Shown: piece by piece, positions 51,176 through 58,206 of the stretch | Numbering within the stretch: position 1 is the first letter of the stretch | How the letters are laid out: the number at the start of each line of letters is the position of its first letter | Source of the DNA: an uncultured Lachnospiraceae bacterium | GTDB taxonomy: Bacteria > Bacillota > Clostridia > Lachnospirales > Lachnospiraceae | Assembly: GCA_910588955.1 (NCBI GenBank) | Contig: CAJURQ010000001.1 | Span: 186,001-250,000 of the forward strand | Length of the DNA stretch: 64,000 nt | Direction of reading: 5' to 3' | Made by a program: the position numbers and the translations under genes | The notes under the pieces: model-generated | Told to the model about the DNA's origin: nothing | Database searches by the model: none | What the model saw: only the letters and a program-made list of their open reading frames with translations

Positions 51176-52078
51176 TTAATCCGTGTATTCCAGCCCAAAG
51201 TAATCCATATAAACCTTAAACTTATCCTGCGCTGCAAGGCATGTATCGATCAGATAGCCCGGTTCATTTTCCCATTCTTTTAATCCGCGGTAATAAAATT
51301 CCTTCAAATTGTCGTCAATGATAAACGGTGTGATTCCATTTCGCAGGCATTCCTTAAACATGATCAGTCTGCCGATACGCCCGTTTCCATCCTGAAAAGG
51401 ATGGATTTTCTCAAAATCATAGTGAAAGGCTATGATTTCTCGCAATGTCTTTTCTTTGCGCTGATTGTATGCTTTCAGTAAACATTTCATCTCTTTGGAC
51501 ACATCGGCGGGTATTGTCGTCGGCATGCCGCCCACCTCATTCTCGAAATGTTTATAATCGCCGACCGCAAACCATGTTTTTCTGCTGTCGGAAGTTCCTG
51601 ATTTTAGAAGCGCATGAAGCTGCTTGACGAAGGATTCATTTAATGGATAGTTAGCCGATTCTATCATCCGGTCAATACAGCTAAAGTGGTTGGCTGTCTC
51701 AACAATATCGTCCACGTTTAAGTTTTTATTCTGTATGCCGATTGTATTTGTCTCAAAAATATATCTGGTTTGGTCATGGGTAAGCCGGTTTCCCTCTATA
51801 TGATTGGAACTGTATGTCAGTTCGATTTGTACCTTATGATAGATACCTCCGGGTATTTTGGACTCTTTTTCCAGTTTCAGCCTGGTTAATAAGTTCTTTG
51901 AGACTATCCCTGCCCGGCGCTTTCTTGCGGGTTTTTCCGCATCCATCGGGATTTTCCATGTTTTACCCTCTAAAATCACATCAGGAATTTTCCCTTCCGC
52001 GCAGTAATTCCTTACGCTTCTCTCGGAGACGTTCCATTTTTCGGCTGCCGTTTTGACACTCATATATTTCATGGGCAT
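51176..52078 (-). CDS. Fic family protein with N-terminal DNA-binding domain
   Basis: Fic proteins transfer AMP or related groups to target proteins. The 300-residue product has an N-terminal helix-turn-helix of MerR/excisionase type (SVKTAAEKWNVSERSVRNYC), then a class II-like inhibitory motif SSNHIEGN (about residues 91-98), and the catalytic HPFQDGNGRIGR (near residue 226). All active-site residues are present. AAAGG precedes the start at 52078. The DNA-binding domain and an inverted repeat over its promoter suggest self-regulation. It may act as a regulator, or as the toxin of an otherwise partner-less system with the built-in inhibitory helix. Confidence 0.92.
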   Translation of the reverse strand: MPMKYMSVKTAAEKWNVSERSVRNYCAEGKIPDVILEGKTWKIPMDAEKPARKRRAGIVSKNLLTRLKLEKESKIPGGIYHKVQIELTYSSNHIEGNRLTHDQTRYIFETNTIGIQNKNLNVDDIVETANHFSCIDRMIESANYPLNESFVKQLHALLKSGTSDSRKTWFAVGDYKHFENEVGGMPTTIPADVSKEMKCLLKAYNQRKEKTLREIIAFHYDFEKIHPFQDGNGRIGRLIMFKECLRNGITPFIIDDNLKEFYYRGLKEWENEPGYLIDTCLAAQDKFKVYMDYFGLEYTD

Positions 52079-52163
52079 TCTGACCTTTCATAAATGTATG
52101 ATCGAGTTCTTTTTCACGCCTGCGCCATACATTTGCCTGATGCATGGTGGCGTTATCGGAATT

Positions 52164-52229
52164 ATTATACCATTATCGGCAAAATATATCCATGTTTTTG
52201 AAAATAGATACGGATTATATTTTGCCGAT
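52164..52229 (-). promoter_or_regulatory. promoter and inverted-repeat operator of the fic gene
   Basis: A minus-strand -10 TATAAT lies at 52169-52164 with a weak -35 (TGGATA, 52192-52187). The arm ATCGGCAAAATATATCC (52175-52191) covers the spacer and -35 and is repeated inverted, with one added base, at 52212-52229. A third TTATCGG sits at 52154-52160. The placement over the promoter is that of a repressor site. Confidence 0.55.
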
Positions 52230-52292
52230 ACAAGTCTCGTTGAAAATTATTGCCCATAAAGGCTAAAATATTCAGTTTGATTTTTGTCGATG

Positions 52293-52931
52293 CTATGATT
52301 CTGCTTTTTTGACAGGATGCCGGATCACCGTTTTCATATTTTCCGGCTTACATTTTCGCGCGTCACTCAAGTAAATTTCATGATGACGGCGCACACCGTC
52401 CATATCGGGGCAAAATCCCTGCTCTTTGGCAAAGCCGTCCATGGCTTCTATGGTGGCGGGCTCATCGTCATAGGGACCTATGTGCATACACTGTACGCAC
52501 AGCCCTTCGTCATAGGTCAGAAATTCTACCTTGGAAAAGTCGGTTCCTTTCTTCCTAGAGGCTTCGGCAACTGCCCATGCAAATTCTTCCCTTGTCACAA
52601 ACTCCGGCAGGCGGATCATGGAAATCCACTCGAAATCCTCTTTTCTGTTATAATCGATACCGACAGTCCCTTCCTGCCACCACAGCCCCTCCAGAGGCGG
52701 CACGACATAGTCAAAATAACCTTCGATTCGGTGATCTCCCTTCTTACTCATCTTGATGGTGAACGCGATACCGTAAAGCAGGCTGATGGACTGCTTGTAT
52801 GCGCCGCCTTCTTCGTTCGGATTGCCCTTGCCGCGCACCGCGATAAAGTTCATAGCCGGTACGGTGACAAGCGACGGCTTGTTTTTGGGAAGATAAAATT
52901 CTTTGCACTCTTTTTTGTAGTCAAACGCCAT
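52293..52931 (-). CDS. GyrI-like small-molecule binding domain protein
   Basis: GyrI-like (SHS2-type) proteins bind or hydrolyse small molecules; many are stand-alone. The 212-residue product has the order of the COG4832-like group: an N-terminal YKKECKEFYLPKNKP, PAMNFIAVRGKGNPN, EGLWWQ and the C-terminal MHIGPYDDEPATIE, HHEIYLSD. AGGAGAGG lies about ten bases before the start. It is one of three effector-binding type genes within 4.4 kb. Confidence 0.85.
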   Translation of the reverse strand: MAFDYKKECKEFYLPKNKPSLVTVPAMNFIAVRGKGNPNEEGGAYKQSISLLYGIAFTIKMSKKGDHRIEGYFDYVVPPLEGLWWQEGTVGIDYNRKEDFEWISMIRLPEFVTREEFAWAVAEASRKKGTDFSKVEFLTYDEGLCVQCMHIGPYDDEPATIEAMDGFAKEQGFCPDMDGVRRHHEIYLSDARKCKPENMKTVIRHPVKKAES

Positions 52932-53010
52932 TTTCTTTTTGCCTCTCCTGTCTTATAAACTCTGATGACTGTTTTTAAGTTTCTTGTTTTTTCAAACACA
53001 TATCAATTCT

Positions 53011-53698
53011 TTAATCTTCCTTCAGACCCACATAAATATGAATTTCCGCGTTATCTCCCATATCGTCGTTTTGGTATTCCTCAAAATCACACTGGAAAGC
53101 TCTGGGAAGATCCATCTGCCAGATTGCCTGCCACGCTTCTGCCACCGCCTGTACCATATTGCCGCGCACTACAAATTTTGCATACCGTCCTGCGGGGATC
53201 CGGCAGACTGCCAAATTGTTTCCGGCGGGCGGTTCGTTGGTCTCACAGCCGACAAATGCGGTGTAATCTGCCTTCTCATCCCCGGCGTAGTCGGTGTAGA
53301 TGCCGAGCGCCTTCGCGTTTGCCTTTTTCGGTATGGAGTCATAGATGCCCTCGTTGTAAAAACGGTTCCAAAGACCGCCGATCACGGCACCCATCTCTGG
53401 CGTGGTATTGTTTGTCCTCGCCGATACGCCTGCCGCAATTACTTCGTAGTCCGGCGAGGATTGCCTGCATATCCTGTGTGGTGAACAGCGCGCGGTCTAT
53501 TTTATAGCCCTCCATAATGAAGACGCCGCCGTTTTGTCCAGACTCTGTCACAAGCGGAATCCCCGCCATGCAGAGCGCCTCGATATCCCGGTTGATGGTG
53601 CGTCTGGAAACCTCAAATTTCTCCGCGAGGTATGGTGCCGTGACTTTCTCCTGCTGTAACAGGATGGATAAAATGCCTATCATGCGGTCAATTTTCAT
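53011..53698 (-). pseudogene. remnant: HTH regulator N-terminus joined out of frame to an effector-binding domain
   Basis: From 53698 the frame encodes an HTH domain of the YafY type (MKIDRMIGILSILLQQEKVT, then SRRTINRDIEALCMAGIPLV) up to about residue 88 (MQAILAGL), where WYL regulators would continue. Right there the reading switches, by one base, to another frame that begins DYEVIAAGVSARTNN and continues as an effector-binding (GyrI-like) domain ending YVGLKED. That second part lacks a start codon of its own until Met at 53394. Its N-terminus is also shortened. The simplest reading is a deletion that fused two neighbouring genes out of frame. Confidence 0.7.
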
Positions 53699-53830
53699 GG
53701 CGGTTCTCCTCTTAAATTTCCATAGAAAACAATTGATTTTGCAATTAATGTATTTTTATCGAAAGTGCCTTATGTTATAATGATTCATAATTAAAAATAT
53801 CATAAAAAAGCTAAGGTTAAAAGAAAATAT

Positions 53831-54790
53831 ATGAAATATCATGTATCGATTACGAAAAGAGAAATTCTGACGGGTCTCCTTTTTATTGTGGGATTACTCC
53901 TGTTTTTTCATGGCGTCCACTCGGCTTATAGGTGTAATCAAGCCCTCGATTTAAACACACTGGAGGAACGCGAACTCAGAGAGGGAGTCTGTGTAAGCGG
54001 TAACATTGACACTTATGTCGTAAAACATTTTCCTGAGAACAATAAGTTTCACGGCGTTGGGCAGTCGTATCTGACCCTTTCCGGGCAATCCTATGATTTT
54101 TATACGATTCCTGTCGGGAAAAAGTCTTACATTTGTATTTTGGCAAACAGCAAATCTTTAAAAGAACAGTTGGAGGCTTTTGAGGGAGGACACGGTGAAA
54201 ACGTCTGGTTTGAGGGTGAGGTTATCAAACCGTTTACAGAATTAAACTGGAGATGGTATGATTCGATCGAGGGTTTTCATACAGAAAATCTTATCGGTTC
54301 TTTCGTGATCAAAGAGATTAATTTCAAAAGAAATAGAGATATCATATATATTGGCGTTCTCTTATTAGCTGTGGCAATTTTACGATTTCTCAGCGCCGGC
54401 GGTATGAAAAATTTTGTAATGGAAGAAACGGAGGATGAAAAACCTGTCTATAATAATTATGCCAAAATATACAACAATGACTACGAATTACAGGCGGAGC
54501 AAATGCAGTTGAGGACATTGGAACGAAGACTGCATTCTGTCAAAAGAAATGCGATCCTGTGTGTGCCGCTGCTGCTGGCGGGATTTTATATTATATACAG
54601 GGTTTCTCTGCTGTTTGGTATCTTATTCATTGTAATCTCCATCAGGGGTATTTGGAATTGCTTTATCAACTCTACAAATACAGCGGCAACAGCTTTGGCA
54701 AGAAAATGTAATCTTAAATCCTTGTCCGTAGAAATCGAGGAACATAAGAGAAATATGGAAAAGCTGGCGGAGACAGAACGTGAGTCATGA
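53831..54790 (+). CDS. membrane protein of unknown function
   Basis: A 319-residue protein with membrane segments near residues 12-30, 175-192 and 240-275, an extracellular-type middle domain (about 35-165) and a charged C-terminal helix. No motif gives a function. The AT-rich codon use fits the accessory block. A TATAAT at 53776-53781 lies upstream, with a poor -35, and faces the divergent regulator remnant. Confidence 0.65.
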   Translation: MKYHVSITKREILTGLLFIVGLLLFFHGVHSAYRCNQALDLNTLEERELREGVCVSGNIDTYVVKHFPENNKFHGVGQSYLTLSGQSYDFYTIPVGKKSYICILANSKSLKEQLEAFEGGHGENVWFEGEVIKPFTELNWRWYDSIEGFHTENLIGSFVIKEINFKRNRDIIYIGVLLLAVAILRFLSAGGMKNFVMEETEDEKPVYNNYAKIYNNDYELQAEQMQLRTLERRLHSVKRNAILCVPLLLAGFYIIYRVSLLFGILFIVISIRGIWNCFINSTNTAATALARKCNLKSLSVEIEEHKRNMEKLAETERES

Positions 54791-54823
54791 ACTGCTAAAA
54801 CCCAAAACGAATTAAATTATCTA

Positions 54824-55225
54824 CTACTTATTTGCTGTGTCGTAATATGGCACAATCAGATGTGCGTCCGCGTAGATCGCATCGTTTGTCAGGCTGTTGA
54901 TCTGCATCACCTCACGGATATATTCATAGATAGACCCGTAATATGCCTCATTCATGTACTCTTCCGCAATAGACCAGAGGGTGTCGTTGTCCGACACGAC
55001 AATGCTTTTATAATATTTTGAAGCCTCCTGTGAGGGGTCGTTCTTCGCGTTGGAGCGGAAGGAGCTGACAGCGATGGAGGTGGTGACGATCAGGCAGAAA
55101 GTCAGCACAAATAAGAGGAAGTTCTTTCTCATCTCCCGTCTTCTGCGTATGCGGTTATTGCGTATTCTTCTCTCGCTTCTGATATCCTGTGGTCTTCTAT
55201 ATCCCTGTGTCATAGCTCTGTTCAT
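54824..55225 (-). CDS. LysM domain membrane protein, YneA-like
   Basis: A 133-residue protein with a basic N-terminus (about 1-34), one membrane helix (about 35-55) and a C-terminal LysM peptidoglycan-binding domain (SIVVSDNDTLWSIAEEYMNE). This is the build of B. subtilis YneA, the SOS-induced cell division inhibitor, which is also divergent from lexA. The shared intergenic region holds four LexA-box-like sites. A role in stopping division after DNA damage is inferred from family and context. Confidence 0.82.
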   Translation of the reverse strand: MNRAMTQGYRRPQDIRSERRIRNNRIRRRREMRKNFLLFVLTFCLIVTTSIAVSSFRSNAKNDPSQEASKYYKSIVVSDNDTLWSIAEEYMNEAYYGSIYEYIREVMQINSLTNDAIYADAHLIVPYYDTANK

Positions 55226-55296
55226 AGATAACTCCTTTCCGCCCGATGCAATAGATGAAGCGTATTAACTGCTATTTTTTATAATTGGTGTATAAC

Positions 55297-55310
55297 CGAA
55301 CAAATGTTGC
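55297..55310. promoter_or_regulatory. LexA (SOS) box 1
   Basis: CGAACAAATGTTGC fits the Gram-positive consensus CGAACRNRYGTTYC with one mismatch. It directly abuts box 2. Confidence 0.75.
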
Positions 55311-55323
55311 GAACGGATGTTCT
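55310..55323. promoter_or_regulatory. LexA (SOS) box 2
   Basis: CGAACGGATGTTCT has a perfect GAAC-N4-GTTC core and one mismatch at the last base of the consensus. It is the best of the four sites. Confidence 0.8.
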
Positions 55324-55340
55324 TTATAGATGCATTATAT

Positions 55341-55354
55341 CGAACGTGCTTTCG
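55341..55354. promoter_or_regulatory. LexA (SOS) box 3, weaker
   Basis: CGAACGTGCTTTCG: GAAC half-site intact, TTTC in place of GTTC. Confidence 0.55.
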
Positions 55355-55381
55355 GATGTCAATACTATTTTGATAAAAAAT

Positions 55382-55395
55382 CGAACAAATTTTCT
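55382..55395. promoter_or_regulatory. LexA (SOS) box 4, weaker
   Basis: CGAACAAATTTTCT: GAAC half-site intact, TTTC in place of GTTC. Nearest of the four to lexA. Confidence 0.5.
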
Positions 55396-55504
55396 GAATA
55401 TATGTTTGCTTTTTGACCTGCGCTGTGCTATGATTGAAATATGTAAATTGTCAGAAAATATATTTTGGCATAAAGAGCCTAGAGAAAGGATAAGGATTTT
55501 AAGT

Positions 55505-56125
55505 ATGGCACAGGGAAAAATCACTGTAAAACAGCAGCAGATTCTTGATTATATTAAGGATGAAATTTTGAAAAGAGGTTATCCCCCGGCAGTCCGGGAG
55601 ATCTGTGAGGCGGTGAATCTGAAATCTACCTCCTCCGTCCACTCCCATCTGGAGACGCTGGAAAAGAACGGTTATATCAGAAGGGATCCGACGAAGCCGC
55701 GCGCGATTGAGATCTGCGACGACAATTTCCAGATGGTGCGCACGGAGATGGTCTCCCTGCCTGTGATCGGTCAGGTGGCGGCGGGACAGCCGATTCTTGC
55801 GGAGCAGAATATCGACAGCTACTTCCCTGTTCCGGCGGATATGGTGCCGAGCGGCGAGTCCTTCGTGCTGAAAGTGAAGGGTGATTCCATGATCAATGTG
55901 GGAATCTACAGCGGCGATCAGATTTTTGTAAATTGCTGCCAGACGGCATCGAACGGCGATACGGTGGTTGCGCTGATTGACGATTCGGCGACAGTGAAGA
56001 CATTCTATAGGGAAGACGGACACGTGCGCCTGCAGCCGGAAAATGACTCTATGGATCCGATTATCGTGGACGACTGCCAGATTCTGGGGAAGGTGTTCGG
56101 GGTTTTTCGCCTTTATAGGCGTTGA
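55505..56125 (+). CDS. lexA: SOS response repressor LexA
   Basis: LexA represses DNA damage genes and cleaves itself when RecA is activated. The 206-residue product has the N-terminal winged helix (RGYPPAVREICEAVNLKSTSSV), the Ala-Gly cleavage site in QVAAGQPILA, the catalytic Ser in VKGDSMINVGI and Lys in SATVKTFYRE. Length is normal. AAGGA precedes the ATG at 55505; the frame upstream to 55304 runs through the SOS boxes and is not used. It is divergent from the LysM gene. Confidence 0.97.
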   Translation: MAQGKITVKQQQILDYIKDEILKRGYPPAVREICEAVNLKSTSSVHSHLETLEKNGYIRRDPTKPRAIEICDDNFQMVRTEMVSLPVIGQVAAGQPILAEQNIDSYFPVPADMVPSGESFVLKVKGDSMINVGIYSGDQIFVNCCQTASNGDTVVALIDDSATVKTFYREDGHVRLQPENDSMDPIIVDDCQILGKVFGVFRLYRR

Positions 56126-56205
56126 CTTTGTTTGCGTATTGTGAAAGCGCTGACATATCTTTTCCGCCTGTTTCATTTAAAATAACAGTCAAAGGAGCGG
56201 AGGAA

Positions 56206-56676
56206 ATGAACTATCGGATTGAGACAAAAGAGGCATTCCGCATCGTCGGGATGTCAGTGCCGTTACAGAAAAATATCGCGGAAAACTTTGCGGTGATTCC
56301 GGCGAAGTGGGGAGAAATTTCAGCGGATGGTACTTTGCAGAAACTGATCGGTATGATGGATACGCCGCCTATGGGGGTTCTGGGAATCAGTACCTGTAAT
56401 GACACGGAACCGTGGAGATACTATATTGCGGTATCGACCTTAAAGGAAAAAGAAAATTTTGAAGAGTACACAGTGCCTGCGGCTACATGGGCGGTTTTCC
56501 CCGGCGAGGGCACGAACCAGTCCATTCAGGAGCTGGAGCGGCGCATTGTGACGGGATGGCTGCCCACGTCCGGTTATGAGTACGGCAACGCCCCGGATGT
56601 GGAGGTCTATCTGAACCCCGATCCGGAAAACGCAAAGTACGAAGTGTGGATTCCCGTTGTGAAAAAACAGCCCTAA
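56206..56676 (+). CDS. effector-binding (GyrI/AraC_E_bind-like) domain protein
   Basis: A 156-residue stand-alone member of the GyrI-like/AraC effector-binding family: MNYRIETKEAFRIVGMSVPL at the start, PPMGVLGISTCND, and VEVYLNPDPENAKYEVWIPV at the end. These domains bind small hydrophobic molecules. GGAGCGGAGGAA directly before ATG 56206 sets the start; the frame from 56122 overlaps lexA and is not used. No HTH is present. Confidence 0.88.
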   Translation: MNYRIETKEAFRIVGMSVPLQKNIAENFAVIPAKWGEISADGTLQKLIGMMDTPPMGVLGISTCNDTEPWRYYIAVSTLKEKENFEEYTVPAATWAVFPGEGTNQSIQELERRIVTGWLPTSGYEYGNAPDVEVYLNPDPENAKYEVWIPVVKKQP

Positions 56677-56677
56677 T

Positions 56678-56693
56678 CAGAACGTGTGTTCTG
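56678..56693. promoter_or_regulatory. palindrome with LexA-box core after the effector-binding gene
   Basis: CAGAAC GTGT GTTCTG forms a perfect hairpin and contains GAAC-N4-GTTC, the core of the SOS box, flanked by A and T rather than C and C. It may be a LexA site for the DUF378 gene 150 bases downstream or only a terminator stem. Confidence 0.4.
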
Positions 56694-56730
56694 GAAAATT
56701 TTTAGAATCTTTCTCTTACATAAGAAAAAA

Positions 56731-56776
56731 GCAAAAAGCCATACTACATAGTAATCGTAACTGCACGGCTTTTTGC
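56731..56776. terminator. hairpin between the effector-binding and DUF378 genes
   Basis: GCAAAAAGCC (56731-56740) pairs perfectly with GGCTTTTTGC (56767-56776) across a 26-base loop. Likely a terminator for the effector-binding gene. Confidence 0.55.
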
Positions 56777-56844
56777 GGTTATGAGGAAAAATCAGTCTCT
56801 CATCTATGATTCAGGGGTTGATGTCTTATGAAGGGGGAAGGAAA

Positions 56845-57069
56845 ATGAGAAACAGAGCTTTGGACTGCCTTGCCCTGACGATTGCCATTATTGGAGCTAT
56901 CAACTGGGGATTGATCGGACTTTTCAGCTTTGACCTTGTGGCATTTATTTTCGGTAACATGTCATGGTTTTCGAGAATCATTTACGCCCTGGTGGGTATC
57001 GCCGGACTGTATATCATCACATTCTATATGTACACGAACGGCAATATGGCAGAGTCAAACAAGGCATAG
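56845..57069 (+). CDS. DUF378 family small membrane protein
   Basis: A 74-residue protein with two membrane helices and the DUF378 signature LTIAIIGAINWGLIGLFSFDLV. Function unknown; the family is wide-spread in Firmicutes. GGGGGAAGGAAA directly precedes ATG 56845. A terminator follows at 57108. Confidence 0.88.
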   Translation: MRNRALDCLALTIAIIGAINWGLIGLFSFDLVAFIFGNMSWFSRIIYALVGIAGLYIITFYMYTNGNMAESNKA

Positions 57070-57107
57070 ATACGGACAGCGTAAAACTGCAAAATTCCAA
57101 AGAGAAA

Positions 57108-57150
57108 AACAGAACCGGCGTATCGGATTTGATACTGCCGGTTCTGTTAT
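57108..57150. terminator. terminator between DUF378 and rsfS
   Basis: Perfect 12-base arms AACAGAACCGGC (57108-57119) and GCCGGTTCTGTT (57137-57148). It lies between convergent genes and can serve both. Confidence 0.8.
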
Positions 57151-57174
57151 TTGAAGCGATTTCTATGAAACGGT

Positions 57175-57531
57175 TTATTTGTTTTCCAGCGTCTCCTTGT
57201 CAATCAGAACGCCGTCCCGCCAGATACGTTCCAGATCATAGAACAGACGGTTCTCCCTGTCAAAAATATGGATGATCACATCCTGAAAGTCCATAAGAAT
57301 CCAGTTGGCGTTCTGGTATCCCTCCATCTGTCTTAGGTTTACGCCCGCTCTGCCGAGAATTTCCGACACATTGTCAGCCATAGCCTGTATCTGACTCTTA
57401 TTGCTGCCGTCCGCGATGATAAAATAGTCCGCAATGGTGGAGATTTCGCTGATATCAATGATGCGGACGTCCTCCGCCTTCTTATCCTCCAGCGCGTTCA
57501 CCACCAACAGTGCTGTTTCCTTTGTGTTCAT
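57175..57531 (-). CDS. rsfS: ribosomal silencing factor RsfS
   Basis: RsfS binds ribosomal protein L14 and prevents subunit joining when nutrients are low. The 118-residue product has the family core DIADYF-like IADYFIIADGSNKSQIQAMA, GYQNANWILMDFQDVIIHIF and RLFYDLERIW. AAAGGTAAGG precedes the ATG. It follows yqeK, as in most Firmicutes. Confidence 0.96.
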   Translation of the reverse strand: MNTKETALLVVNALEDKKAEDVRIIDISEISTIADYFIIADGSNKSQIQAMADNVSEILGRAGVNLRQMEGYQNANWILMDFQDVIIHIFDRENRLFYDLERIWRDGVLIDKETLENK

Positions 57532-57589
57532 AACAATACCTTACCTTTCTCTAGTTCTATGGATGTGGTATCCAGTATTACAAATGCCC

Positions 57590-58177
57590 TCAATGCCTTT
57601 TATAGAATTCGTAAGTCCTGCTTGTCATATCATCTACCTGATTGTCCGTGGTCCGCAGATATGCTAGCGTGTTTGCCAGTATCTTTTCCATCGTCCAGTC
57701 GAGATCCTGAAAAGCGATCCGACGGATCATTTCAAGCTCCGCTAGCTGTTTTCTCCCGGGCTCGATATAGTCCGCAATATAGAGGATTTTCTCCAGCCTG
57801 CTCATATCGGGACGTCCCGTCGTATGATAACGGATTGCATTTAGTATATCCATATCTGGGACACCGTATTTGCGCTCCGCAAGATAGGCGCCTGCTTTGG
57901 CATGTAAAAGCGCTGTGGGATTGCCGCGCTCCACAGCCGTCACATTGAGGTGCGCTTTCTCGCAGATTGCCACCAGCTCTGACCCGTGCATGGATTTGGC
58001 GCAGTCGTGCAAAAGCCCTGCCGTCATCGCTTTCTCCATATCTTCACCGTGCGCCATTGCCAGAGAGGCGGCTGTGTAGGCGACGCCAAGCGTGTGCGTA
58101 TAACGTCCGGAGGACAATTCCTTTTCCATCGCCCGGCGCAGTTTTTCCATTTCCGATTGATGTTGACTATGACTCAT
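57590..58177 (-). CDS. yqeK: HD domain hydrolase YqeK (diadenosine tetraphosphatase)
   Basis: YqeK cleaves Ap4A symmetrically to ADP. The 195-residue product has the HD motif GLLHDCAKSM, the histidines in SGRYTHTLGVA and NAIRYHTTGRP and the DYIEPGR segment of the family. ATG 58177 is preferred to 58186 since the latter lies inside the AAAGGATG binding site. It starts 29 bases after the giant surface-protein gene with no terminator between, so it is probably read from the same transcript. Confidence 0.95.
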   Translation of the reverse strand: MSHSQHQSEMEKLRRAMEKELSSGRYTHTLGVAYTAASLAMAHGEDMEKAMTAGLLHDCAKSMHGSELVAICEKAHLNVTAVERGNPTALLHAKAGAYLAERKYGVPDMDILNAIRYHTTGRPDMSRLEKILYIADYIEPGRKQLAELEMIRRIAFQDLDWTMEKILANTLAYLRTTDNQVDDMTSRTYEFYKRH

Positions 58178-58206
58178 TGAAAGCATCCTTTCTTGCCGAA
58201 GAAATA

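Noticed and set aside
55304..55504. Longer LexA from an upstream start
   Set aside because: The frame would run through the SOS boxes and lacks a ribosome binding site; the start at 55505 gives the normal 206 residues.
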